Assembly: GCF_029892155.1 (NCBI RefSeq)
Contig: NZ_JARZAG010000010.1
Span: forward strand, 124,001 to 188,000
From: Kitasatospora sp. GAS204B
GTDB taxonomy: Bacteria > Actinomycetota > Actinomycetes > Streptomycetales > Streptomycetaceae
Direction: 5' to 3'
DNA length: 64,000 bases
Both the position numbers and the translations under genes were made by a program. Under the pieces are notes generated by a model that made no database searches, was not told the origin of the DNA, and was given only the letters and a program-made list of their open reading frames with translations. Below are positions 24,498 through 32,350 of this stretch, in pieces. The number at the start of each line of letters is the position of its first letter. The first letter of the stretch is position 1.

Positions 24498-25790
24498 ATG
24501 GCGAATGGCGTGTTCCATACCGGATACGGCATCACGATCAACCTCACCCTCCCCGACCTCGGTCATCCCGAGCGCCCGGATCTGCTGGAAGAGATCCTGC
24601 GCCCGGTCGGCGACCGCGACCGTGCACTCCTGGAGTGCCTCGACCACCACGCCGGCATGGTCTGCCGGTCGGAGAACGCCGACAAGTCCCCCTGGATGTT
24701 CATCAGCACCCGGCGCAGGAACGGCCATCTGGTGCTTGTCGCCGCCCACCTGCCGGTCACCCACAAAGCCACTCCCGAGGAGAGCGCCCGCCACCGGGCG
24801 ATGAAGGAGCGGATCGCCCGCTGTGCGGAGCGGCATGGACTGCGCGCCCAGGTCGAGGCCCGCTCGGCGGACGGCCGCATCGTCACCGACGTCCTGGTTA
24901 CCGGGGCCGGTGGCAGACGGATCGGCTGGGAGGCCCAATACTCGCCCATCACCAGTGAGACCGTCCGCCGCCGATCCTGCAGGGCGGCCGAAATCGGCAT
25001 CACGCCACTGTGGGTGACCGACAGCGAGCGGGCCGCGCTGATCGACCGGGCACCGTGGGTGCGTGTGGACGACTTCTCCTCACGCGACATCACTTCCAAA
25101 CTCGCGATGTTCGTCCGCGGTGGGATCCGCCACTTGCAGGTCTGGAAGTGCCTGCCGACCAGCGAACGTCCATGCCCGACCACGGGTAGCGCCTGCGGCC
25201 GCTTCCACTCCGGCTGGTTCCTGCCGGCACTGTGCCTGCCGAAGAAGGCCCCGACCCAGGTGGACCACCTGGTCGTGGCCAGTGCCGACGGCGAGTTCGT
25301 TCCCCTGCAGATACAGGACGACGACGGCCGGCGCACCGCCTCCCGCATGTGGGTTCCCGTCGCGGACCGGGACAAGTGGTGGGACATCGTCGGCCGGCCC
25401 GAGACAACCAGTGCGATGGAGGACACCACCGACTCGCCGGACGAGGAGATCACCTTCACCGGCGAGGAGATCGATCTCACCTGCCGCTACGGCGAGGAGA
25501 CCCTCACCCGCAACGATCCCCGCCTTCGCCGGGAACGCCCGGACGCCACCGGCCTGCGAACCTTCGCCCAGGTCCCGCACTCCATGTTCGCCCTCCCTGC
25601 CGCCCCTCCCACGCTGAAGGCCAACGCCACTCAACGCCGAGCCGCTGCCGTGCAGTTCGGCTGCCCGGTCTGGGAGATCGGCCCGTGCGGCTTGTGCGGT
25701 GTCCCGATCCACCGCTACGGCAACCGCTCGGCTCACGCGTGCGGATCGTGCCGCACAGCCCTGCTGCGCAGCCGCCTGCCGGGACAGTAG
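24498..25790 (+). CDS. CoiA-like nuclease domain protein with C-terminal zinc ribbon
   Basis: 430-aa protein. Residues about 35-190 resemble competence protein CoiA: LLECLDHHAGMVCRSENADK, RHRAMKERIARCAERHG, then the PD-(D/E)xK-like pair TDVLVTGAGGRRIGWEAQYS (Asp and Glu-x-Gln) and WVTDSERAALIDRAPWVRVD. The middle has a Trp/Cys-containing region (LQVWKCLPTSERPCP, CGRFHSGWFLPALCLPKK). The C-terminus ends CGLCGVPIHRYG and CGSC, a CxxC...CxxC zinc ribbon. ATG at 24498 is not preceded by a good RBS, though TACGCT lies six bases upstream, so it may be leaderless. CoiA acts on DNA during transformation in Gram-positives; in actinobacteria such proteins are uncharacterised and often sit on mobile elements. 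Confidence 0.72.
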   Translation: MANGVFHTGYGITINLTLPDLGHPERPDLLEEILRPVGDRDRALLECLDHHAGMVCRSENADKSPWMFISTRRRNGHLVLVAAHLPVTHKATPEESARHRAMKERIARCAERHGLRAQVEARSADGRIVTDVLVTGAGGRRIGWEAQYSPITSETVRRRSCRAAEIGITPLWVTDSERAALIDRAPWVRVDDFSSRDITSKLAMFVRGGIRHLQVWKCLPTSERPCPTTGSACGRFHSGWFLPALCLPKKAPTQVDHLVVASADGEFVPLQIQDDDGRRTASRMWVPVADRDKWWDIVGRPETTSAMEDTTDSPDEEITFTGEEIDLTCRYGEETLTRNDPRLRRERPDATGLRTFAQVPHSMFALPAAPPTLKANATQRRAAAVQFGCPVWEIGPCGLCGVPIHRYGNRSAHACGSCRTALLRSRLPGQ

Positions 25791-26107
25791 CCCGAAGCGC
25801 AGCAGGGCGTTGAGCGTCCGGCAAGCGGTCGGCGGGCTCCCGGTGACCGCCCCCGCAGTGCCCCTTCAGTGCCGGATACATCCAGGCGGAACCGAGGGAG
25901 GTCCAGCCTGATCCTGGTCAGGCGTAGGGCGTTGTCCCATTCCCAACTCTCGGTCGGGTCATCGACGGTGAGCGAGGCGGTGGCCGGGTCCAGTCGACCT
26001 GGATGTGGAAGTTGGAGTGCGGCCCGTTGACCACCACCGTCGACTCTCCGAGGTGGCCGCGTGTGCGTACGGCGGGGCGTCATCCCGCCGGAGGCACGAG
26101 GTTGGAG
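25791..26107. other. Intergenic interval
   Basis: About 317 bp between two converging genes. No supported ORF or RNA. A minus-strand frame is open but I recognise nothing in it. Confidence 0.45.
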
Positions 26108-27136
26108 TCAGCCCATGCTGGGAGCGGCGGCCAGTTCTTCGGTGAGCCGTTCCGTCGTGGTCTCAATCCAGTCCAGGGTCCGAGCCGTGTGGTAGCCGAG
26201 CGCGCGGTTGATACCGATCATGTGGCTGTTCGTCGTGGCCGTGGTGGTGCAGATGCGCTCCAGGTCCGGTCGCTCGTCGTTGAGCCGGCGCATCAGTGCG
26301 GCCTTGATCGCCCGGCCGAGCCCGTGCCCTCGGTGCGCGGCGAGCACCGACGTGTCGTGGACGTAGCCGATCTCGCGGCGGTGCGGGTAGTTGTGGATGA
26401 CGTGCGTAGCGACGACCTGACCCGTTGCCTCGTCGATGGCGACGACAACCCGCTGTTCCGTGCCGGCGTCCAGCAGTTCGCGGTCTGTCACGCGAACCCG
26501 CTCCGAGGTCCAGACGGTCTCGCGGTAGCTCAACTGACCCATCGGAGCGTCGTGGATGGCCTGCCGGGCCAGGGCATAGGAGTCGACGAGGTGATCGGGC
26601 GCCGCACCGGTCCAGTGGACCAAGCGGTAGCCGCTGGGGACGGGAACGTCCCAGAGCGTCTCCGGAGCCGTCGCGATGACCAGGACCTGCATCGACATGC
26701 TGTGGGTCACGTCGAATCCGAGGTGCTCCGCGCGCCGGGCACCGGCCGAGCCGGGCTTCACCGGAAAACCGAGCACGGTGGCGCGCTGGGTCTCCTTAAC
26801 CGCGGGCATCACGAAGCGGAGCAGATCGGTCCCGATACCGCGGCACCGCAGCTCGGGGTGCACGTTGACCTCGATGCTCGCGATCCCGCTGTTCTCGCCC
26901 TCGGGAAGCGCAAGCTTGACCGAACCGGCCAGGCGCCCGTCCACGTAGCCGACCCAGAAGCGGCACAGCCCGTCCTCCAGCGGTGGCGTACGCAGCCGAC
27001 CGATCGAGGTCTCGTAGGTCAGCGGCGGGTCCTCCGGCGTGTCCGCCGCCACGCATGCTGCCCGCATCGCGAAGTAGTCGGAAAGGACGCGCTCGGAAGC
27101 ACTCGCCGGGTCGAGCGGCTGAATGTCGAGAATCAC
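26108..27136 (-). CDS. Tandem GNAT-fold N-acetyltransferase
   Basis: 342-aa protein with two GNAT domains. The first (about 1-165) has SIEVNVHPELRCRGIGTDLL as its acetyl-CoA loop (RxxGIG); the second (about 175-342) has YVHDTSVLAAHRGHGLGRAI (RGHGLG) and the C-terminal NSHMIGINRALGYHTAR. GTG at 27136 overlaps the stop of the SdpB-like gene as GTGA, so translation is coupled and it is the last gene of the peptide operon. Possible jobs are acetylation of the peptide or self-protection against it. An alternative is resistance to the neighbouring NRPS-PKS product, since acetyltransferases of this kind protect against zwittermicin-type compounds. Neither is shown by the sequence. Confidence 0.85.
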   Translation of the reverse strand: MILDIQPLDPASASERVLSDYFAMRAACVAADTPEDPPLTYETSIGRLRTPPLEDGLCRFWVGYVDGRLAGSVKLALPEGENSGIASIEVNVHPELRCRGIGTDLLRFVMPAVKETQRATVLGFPVKPGSAGARRAEHLGFDVTHSMSMQVLVIATAPETLWDVPVPSGYRLVHWTGAAPDHLVDSYALARQAIHDAPMGQLSYRETVWTSERVRVTDRELLDAGTEQRVVVAIDEATGQVVATHVIHNYPHRREIGYVHDTSVLAAHRGHGLGRAIKAALMRRLNDERPDLERICTTTATTNSHMIGINRALGYHTARTLDWIETTTERLTEELAAAPSMG

Positions 27137-28107
27137 CGAATCTCCATGATCTCTGCAGGTATATTCATTGCCATTGGCTGGAAATCGCCAGGCAGCGGCC
27201 TGTCGGCCGCCTCCGCCTCGGAGGCATCTGCCAGAGCGAGCGTATGACTGTCGCCGACGAGCAGGGTCAACACCAGTGCTATCATGACGAGCCCGAAACT
27301 GACCAGCCCCATCGCGACCATAATCCCGCCGTGCAGCAGAACCGCGAGGCAAAAAGCCGTTCGGCGAGCTCTTCGCGGTGACAGGGCGGCTGCGGCAATG
27401 GCCAGTTCGATGGCCAGGGCACCCCAGGTGAGCAACCTGATGGCGCTTTCGGAGGCCAATAGCGGGCCGAGTGCCTGTCGGATTCCCGGCGGGAGCCCGT
27501 AGAACGGATCCACGAGGACCGTGTACATCGCATGGCCGCTCCGCCACTGCGCCGTACAGAGCTTCGAGATTCCTGCGGTGAAATAGATGATGGCGATCTG
27601 GCAGCGAATTGCCCACCAAGCGGCATAGGAACTACCGGCCCACACCGGGGCGAGCGGCTCACTCGGCCGGGTCCAGTGCCAGATCCGCGTGTCGCCCAGA
27701 AGGAACGGCATCATCAGCATGGTTCCGGCGAGCGCGGCCTCCTCGGCGCCACTGGGCATCGTCATGCTGACGCTCAGACTCCAGGTGACGAACCAGTGAG
27801 GCGCGCACGTCCAGCGCGGACGATATCCGCTGACGACGAGAACAAGGACGGCGATCGCAATCAAGCGGCTACTGAGCAGGCCGGCCGGAGTGGATCCGGC
27901 AACGCACCACAAGGACAGGTCGTGAGCGCCGTAGCAGCGCATGCCACTGGACAGGCCAGGCTGGTAGGTGAACAGGCTGTGATCAGGGGTGAAGACGATG
28001 CTGATCAGCTCGGACAGTGCCAGAACTGATCTGGCAAAGGCCAGCGGCAGGCCCCGTGGGTCGAAGCTCGCGGCCGACGCGAGAGCGCGATCCGTCAGCC
28101 GGCGCAT
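27133..28107 (-). CDS. SdpB-family membrane protein (HTTM domain)
   Basis: 324-aa polytopic membrane protein. It resembles the SdpB/HTTM family (vitamin K carboxylase-like membrane fold) that, with SdpA, converts pro-SdpC to the active SDP toxin in Bacillus subtilis. Visible pieces: PRGLPLAFARSVLALSELIS near residue 18, RYWHWTR-like IWHWTRPSEPL near 145, WWAIRCQIAIIYFTAGISKL near 165, GHAMYTVLVDPFYGLPPGI near 195 and LLTWGALAIELAIAAAALSP near 225, with about eight hydrophobic segments in total. The start overlaps the SdpA-like gene by 13 bp and the stop overlaps the GNAT start. The biochemical step performed by SdpB is not known. Confidence 0.83.
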   Translation of the reverse strand: MRRLTDRALASAASFDPRGLPLAFARSVLALSELISIVFTPDHSLFTYQPGLSSGMRCYGAHDLSLWCVAGSTPAGLLSSRLIAIAVLVLVVSGYRPRWTCAPHWFVTWSLSVSMTMPSGAEEAALAGTMLMMPFLLGDTRIWHWTRPSEPLAPVWAGSSYAAWWAIRCQIAIIYFTAGISKLCTAQWRSGHAMYTVLVDPFYGLPPGIRQALGPLLASESAIRLLTWGALAIELAIAAAALSPRRARRTAFCLAVLLHGGIMVAMGLVSFGLVMIALVLTLLVGDSHTLALADASEAEAADRPLPGDFQPMAMNIPAEIMEIR

Positions 28108-28673
28108 TCGATTTCACTGTTCACTGTCCTGATGATCTTCCAGTCGCTCTGCCAGAAACGGGTATTCGTCGTCCAACGCGTCGGGCTCTCCACCGAGATC
28201 AAGACGTGGCCGCAGACGGACGGATGTGAGGTGTGATTGACACTGCGGACAACAGGAGCACGCAGCGCCATGGACCTGCACGCGGCAGGGGTGAGTTCGG
28301 TGCAATCCAGCCAGTCGCCGGCGGCGATCTGGTGGGTGAGGTTTCCCAGTTCGACATAGCGCGCATACGCCGAGCGGCTCAGGCCCCAGTCCGTGGACTG
28401 CGCCATCTGCAGCTGGGGGGCGGCGGTCAACTGACCGCCGTCCCCCACGAAGAGTGCCACGCTGGCATCCGTAGTCGGCTGCTTGGCAAAGAAGCCCCAA
28501 CCCTGAGGCCACATCACCGTTATGGAGGCACGCTCCGTCTGCAACCAACCCGGCACCAACCGGGCTGGTAGCAACTGCGTGGAAGAAGTGAGCAGCATGA
28601 CGAGGAGCAGGGCAGCCGTGAAGTAGAACCCCTGAGTACTCCGGGATGTGGTAGCCGCTCCTCGCCGTGCCAT
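28095..28673 (-). CDS. SdpA-family antimicrobial peptide maturation protein
   Basis: 192-aa membrane-anchored protein. One N-terminal transmembrane helix (FYFTAALLLVMLLTSSTQLL, about residues 17-36) precedes an extracytoplasmic domain containing the family signature VMWPQGWGFFAKQPTTD near residue 55, followed by LTAAPQLQMAQSTDWGLSR and a cysteine pair (DWLDCTELTPAACRS). In B. subtilis SdpA is needed with SdpB to mature SDP. ATG at 28673 overlaps the stop of the upstream peptide gene as TGATG, which both fixes the start and implies coupled translation. An alternative in-frame start at 28823 would run through the peptide gene in a different frame and is unlikely. Confidence 0.83.
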   Translation of the reverse strand: MARRGAATTSRSTQGFYFTAALLLVMLLTSSTQLLPARLVPGWLQTERASITVMWPQGWGFFAKQPTTDASVALFVGDGGQLTAAPQLQMAQSTDWGLSRSAYARYVELGNLTHQIAAGDWLDCTELTPAACRSMALRAPVVRSVNHTSHPSVCGHVLISVESPTRWTTNTRFWQSDWKIIRTVNSEIECAG

Positions 28674-28789
28674 CACTGGCAGGAAACGCAGCTCAAGTTG
28701 GCCGGCACAACTGCAGAGCTGTGCGTCCCGGTGGAGACGGCGCCCACCAGCACCATGCCGACGAGTGCGCCAATTATCACAAATCGCAT
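28673..28789 (-). CDS. 38-aa secreted peptide with C-terminal CxxC, candidate toxin precursor
   Basis: Tiny gene directly upstream of the SdpA homologue. ATG at 28789 has GGGGA seven bases upstream and the TGA overlaps the next ATG. The product has a one-charge start (MR), a hydrophobic core of about 16 residues (FVIIGALVGMVLVGAV), a small-residue region with plausible signal-peptidase sites, and the end VVPANLSCVSCQ. The mature piece could be only 10-20 residues with one disulfide between Cys34 and Cys37. Known SDP is 42 residues with one disulfide and is cut from a 203-residue precursor, so this is much smaller. I did not find another precursor near the operon. The role is inferred from position and layout only. 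Confidence 0.7.
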   Translation of the reverse strand: MRFVIIGALVGMVLVGAVSTGTHSSAVVPANLSCVSCQ

Positions 28790-28815
28790 CTGTATTCCCC
28801 GTGTTGATTAATCGT

Positions 28816-28849
28816 TGATCCATCGTTGCCCTGGGCAGCCGATGGATCA
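28816..28849. promoter_or_regulatory. Extended dyad between the peptide operon and the SARP gene
   Basis: A perfect 10-bp inverted repeat (TGATCCATCG at 28816-28825; CGATGGATCA at 28840-28849) flanks a second, inner dyad TGCCCTGGGCA. The whole 34-nt element lies 27 bp upstream of the peptide start. It could be a repressor/activator operator for the divergent promoters or a hairpin in the peptide mRNA leader. Confidence 0.6.
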
Positions 28850-29001
28850 GAACCTACCTGACTCCGCTACCGGCAGCCTACTGATGAGCTAACCTTACGA
28901 TCGGCTGGCGCGCGATCATGGTGCCGCAGGAGCCAGGAGTACGCGCGTCAGGTGGTCACGGCTTCCCTCCGGACGTAGCCGAGCACGACATGGGGGTGCG
29001 G

Positions 29002-32000
29002 ATGGATCTCGACGTTCGGCTGTTGGGGCCGCTGGAGGTCGAGGTGGCAGGCGACCTCCTGCCGCTCGGAGGTCTTCGTTCGCATCGACTGCTCGCCGTG
29101 CTCCTGTTGAATGCCAACAGCGTCGTGCAGGTGGACCGGTTGGTCGATGTGATGTGGGAAGCAGCACCACAGTCGGCACGCCAGCAGATCCACAACACGG
29201 TGGCGGCGTTGCGTCGTGCCATGGCGCCGGTGGCCGGGTTCGACATCGTCACCACTCAACTCGGTTACCGGATCGTCGTGGACAGCGACCGGCTGGACCT
29301 GACTCGGTACCGCTCCGCAGTACGGCAGGCCGATCGGGCGGTGGCCGACGGCGAGCTGGGGACAGCGGTCTCCTTGCTCACCGGGGCACAGGGCTTGTGG
29401 CGAGGGTCGGCGCTGACGGGACTTGGCGGCGAGTACTTCGCCAACGTCGGAACCCGGCTGGCGGAGGAGTACCTCTCGACGACCGAGCTGCTCATGGACC
29501 TGCATGTCCAGCTGGGCGAGAGCGCCCGTGTCGTGGGCGAGCTCATCGAACTGGTCGCATCGCACCCGTCGCGGCAGGCGCTCCGCGCGACACTGATGGC
29601 CGCTCTCCACTCCACCGGTCGGCAGGCCGACGCGCTTGAGGTCTACGAGGAGGGCAGGCGGCTGCTCGTCGAGGAGTTCGGGCTCGACCCGAGTGATGAC
29701 CTCAAAGCACTGCACGAGCGCATCCTGCAGGGACTGTCAGTGGTCGAACCTCCCGCAGTGGAGCGCCCGTCGGCTCCACCAGCAGCCCTGGCGGCCCCGG
29801 ATGCCGCCGGCCTGCCGGTGCCGGCGACACGACGGTTCCTTCCCCATGACCCCCGCGAGTTCTCCGGGCGCCAGGACGAGATCCTCCAACTCATGGAGGA
29901 CAGCCGGCAGACCGAATCGGTCTCGCTGGTCATCTCGGCGATCAACGGGATGGGCGGGATCGGGAAGACCGCGCTCGCGGTGCGCTTCGCCCACACGGTC
30001 GCGGCCGACTACCCCGATGGTCAGTACTTTGTCGACCTCAGGGGGTTCACCGTCGGTGTGGAGCCGCTCAGTCCGGAGGACGCCCTCGGCCACCTGTTGA
30101 GGCAGTGCGGACTGCCGGATGAGCTGATCCCGCCGGGCCTTGAGGACCGCACCGCTACCTGGCGCAGTCTCATGGCCGACAAGAGAGCGCTGGTACTGCT
30201 GGACAACGCCCTCGGCGTCCAGCAGGTCAGGCCGCTGCTCCCCGGTACGAACGGCCCACTCATTCTGATCACCAGTCGCCGTCGTCTGCCGGCGCTGGAG
30301 GGCATCGTCCCACTGTCACTCGACCTGATGCCGCCCGCTGACGCGGTCGCGCTGTTCATCCACATCGTCGGGACCCGGCGTCTGGCGTCCGATGAGGAGG
30401 GTGTCGCCGAACTCGTCGAGCTGTGCGGGCGCCTGCCACTGGCCATCCGGATCGCTGCCGCACGTTTCCGTGAGCGGAGGAGCTGGACGGTGCCGTACCT
30501 CATCCAGCAACTCAGCGACCAGGAAAAGCGCGCCAGGTTTCTGGACTTCGGCGACCGGAGCGTGTCAGCGGTCATCTCGATGTCCTACCGCTGCCTTTCG
30601 GACGACCACCGTCGGCTCTTTCGCCTGCTGAGCCTCCACCCGGGCCCCGACTTCAGTCCGCCCGTCGCGGCGGCCCTTGCCGCACTGCCGATCGACCGGG
30701 CCCAAGAGATTCTTGAGTCGCTGTTCGACGACAACCTCGTCCTCCAGGAGCAGCCGGACCGATACCACTTCCACGACCTGGTCCGTGACTACGCGTCGCG
30801 GATGTCTGTGGAACACGACAGCGACGAAGGCAGAAGCGAGGCCCGCAGGCGGCTGTTCGACTACTACCTGCAGACTGCCTCGACTTGGTGTGCGCCGCTG
30901 GCGATGGGGCCGTTTCGCGTCACACCGACCATCGCCCACGCCGTCACCGGCATACCTGTGCCGGCATCGGCCACCGACGCCATCGAGTTGCTCACCGAAG
31001 AGTCGGCCAACCTCGTCGAAGTCGCCCGGACCGCGCTCAGTGACGGCCCTTCCGGCGTGGCCTGGCAGTTGGTCTGCGCCATCCAGCCGTTCCTCCGGAG
31101 GACCAACTATCCGGGCGCGGCGCTCAAGCTCTTCGAGGACGCGGTCGAAGCTGCCCGGTCGGCCGGGGACGAGCACGGCGAGGCGCTGATCCTCATCGGG
31201 CTGGCCGGCGCCCTACGACAGCGAGGCCGTAGCTCGGACGCCCGGGTGGCCCTGGAAGCCGGCATCGAGATCAGCAGACGCGGGGACGATCGGTACACGG
31301 AGATGTACCAGCTGACCGAGCTCGGCATCCTCAAGATCAACGACGAGAGTTTCAGCGAAGCGTACGACTGCTTTCACTCGGCTCTCGTCATCGCTGGGAC
31401 TCTCGGCGACCAGCAGCTGAGTGCGGTACTGAACAACAACCTGGGTGTTGCCTGCCGAGAGCTGGGCCGCAGTTCGGAGAGCTTCGAGTACTTCTCCCTG
31501 GTGCTGGACGACCACCAGGTGGCCGGCCGGGACCTGTCGGAGGCCTTCACCCTGGTGAACATCGGGCTCCTGCTCGTGCGGGAAGGACGCTCCGAGGAGG
31601 CAGTCGACTACTTGGACCGTGCTCTGAAGATGGCCGACGGCGAAACCCACGTGCACCTGGCTGCTGAAGCGCAGGTGGTCCTGTGCGAGGCGCACAGAGC
31701 GCTCGGCGATGTCCCGCAGTCCTTCGAATACGGTCGTGCTGCTCTTCGCATCAGCCGCGAGCACAAGCTGCTGGAAGCCGAGTGCTTCGCATTGAACGGG
31801 CTCGGTGAGGCCTACCTGGCCGTGCGGGACCTGGACAACGCAGAGGTGACTTTTCGCCATGCCGCCAGCCTGTCCCGGGAAAGGAAGCTGCGTTCGTGCG
31901 AAGCCAGGGCGCTGGAAGGCTCCGCGCACATCGCACTGTACCGAGATGATCAGGAGGTGGCGATCCGCCGATTCCAGATCGCCAGTTCGACCTACCCTGC

Positions 32001-32097
32001 TGATGCCGCAGAGATAGCGAACTCCCGTGTCCACCTGGCCGATCCGGCATCCCCGGGCGTTCGCTGCAAGCGCTGCTCCGGCCCGGTCGAGCAGTGA
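29002..32097 (+). CDS. SARP-type regulator with BTAD, NB-ARC and TPR domains (AfsR-like)
   Basis: 1031-aa regulator. The N-terminal OmpR-like winged helix (VRLLGPLEVEVAGDLLPLGG, residues about 4-95) is followed by the bacterial transcriptional activator domain (LDLTRYRSAVRQADRAV to VEEFGLDPSDDLKALHERIL, about 98-243). The NB-ARC ATPase has a P-loop INGMGGIGKTALAVRFAH near 314, VLLDNALGVQQVRPLLPG and a GLPL-like GRLPLAIR. TPR repeats (NNNLGVACRELGRSSESFEY and similar) fill residues 690-1010. ATG at 29002 follows GGGGGTGCGG; the upstream ATG at 28990 lacks an RBS. It is divergent from the peptide operon and convergent with the PKS operon, and is a plausible activator of either. Such proteins often switch on antibiotic clusters. 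Confidence 0.92.
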   Translation: MDLDVRLLGPLEVEVAGDLLPLGGLRSHRLLAVLLLNANSVVQVDRLVDVMWEAAPQSARQQIHNTVAALRRAMAPVAGFDIVTTQLGYRIVVDSDRLDLTRYRSAVRQADRAVADGELGTAVSLLTGAQGLWRGSALTGLGGEYFANVGTRLAEEYLSTTELLMDLHVQLGESARVVGELIELVASHPSRQALRATLMAALHSTGRQADALEVYEEGRRLLVEEFGLDPSDDLKALHERILQGLSVVEPPAVERPSAPPAALAAPDAAGLPVPATRRFLPHDPREFSGRQDEILQLMEDSRQTESVSLVISAINGMGGIGKTALAVRFAHTVAADYPDGQYFVDLRGFTVGVEPLSPEDALGHLLRQCGLPDELIPPGLEDRTATWRSLMADKRALVLLDNALGVQQVRPLLPGTNGPLILITSRRRLPALEGIVPLSLDLMPPADAVALFIHIVGTRRLASDEEGVAELVELCGRLPLAIRIAAARFRERRSWTVPYLIQQLSDQEKRARFLDFGDRSVSAVISMSYRCLSDDHRRLFRLLSLHPGPDFSPPVAAALAALPIDRAQEILESLFDDNLVLQEQPDRYHFHDLVRDYASRMSVEHDSDEGRSEARRRLFDYYLQTASTWCAPLAMGPFRVTPTIAHAVTGIPVPASATDAIELLTEESANLVEVARTALSDGPSGVAWQLVCAIQPFLRRTNYPGAALKLFEDAVEAARSAGDEHGEALILIGLAGALRQRGRSSDARVALEAGIEISRRGDDRYTEMYQLTELGILKINDESFSEAYDCFHSALVIAGTLGDQQLSAVLNNNLGVACRELGRSSESFEYFSLVLDDHQVAGRDLSEAFTLVNIGLLLVREGRSEEAVDYLDRALKMADGETHVHLAAEAQVVLCEAHRALGDVPQSFEYGRAALRISREHKLLEAECFALNGLGEAYLAVRDLDNAEVTFRHAASLSRERKLRSCEARALEGSAHIALYRDDQEVAIRRFQIASSTYPADAAEIANSRVHLADPASPGVRCKRCSGPVEQ

Positions 32098-32125
32098 ATC
32101 CGCCCCTGGCGACGTCGACTGCCAC

Positions 32126-32160
32126 GGTCAGGGGCGGTCCCGTGAAGACCGCCCCTGACC
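32126..32160. terminator. Perfect stem-loop terminator after the SARP gene
   Basis: 14-bp perfect stem (32126-32139 with 32147-32160) and 7-nt loop, 29 bp beyond the SARP stop. It faces the end of the convergent synthase operon and could act in both directions. Confidence 0.85.
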
Positions 32161-32182
32161 GGGCATCGACCCCGTACAGGCC

Positions 32183-32350
32183 CTAGGGCCTGTACGGCGG
32201 ATCTTTCCGGGCCCGCGACGCCGGGCATCCCGGCTGGACGCACTCCCGAATCGCCCAAGTACGTCCAGTACGAGGACGACTCGGGCGCACGCCCAGCCGG
32301 GCGCCCAACGCCGCGGGCTCATCCGAAAAGATCCGCCGTACAGGCCCTAG
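32183..32350. mobile_element. MITE-like element with 24-bp terminal inverted repeats
   Basis: Exactly matching 24-bp terminal inverted repeats at 32183-32206 and 32327-32350 (CTAGGGCCTGTACGGCGG.. read inward) bound a 168-bp non-coding element. Both ends include CTAG, consistent with a CTAG target duplication typical of IS5-like elements. At the left end the repeat is also part of a perfect 22-bp palindrome (32174-32195). The interior contains smaller inverted segments but no transposase. The right end supplies the TAG stop codon of the terminal NRPS-PKS gene. Confidence 0.78.
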
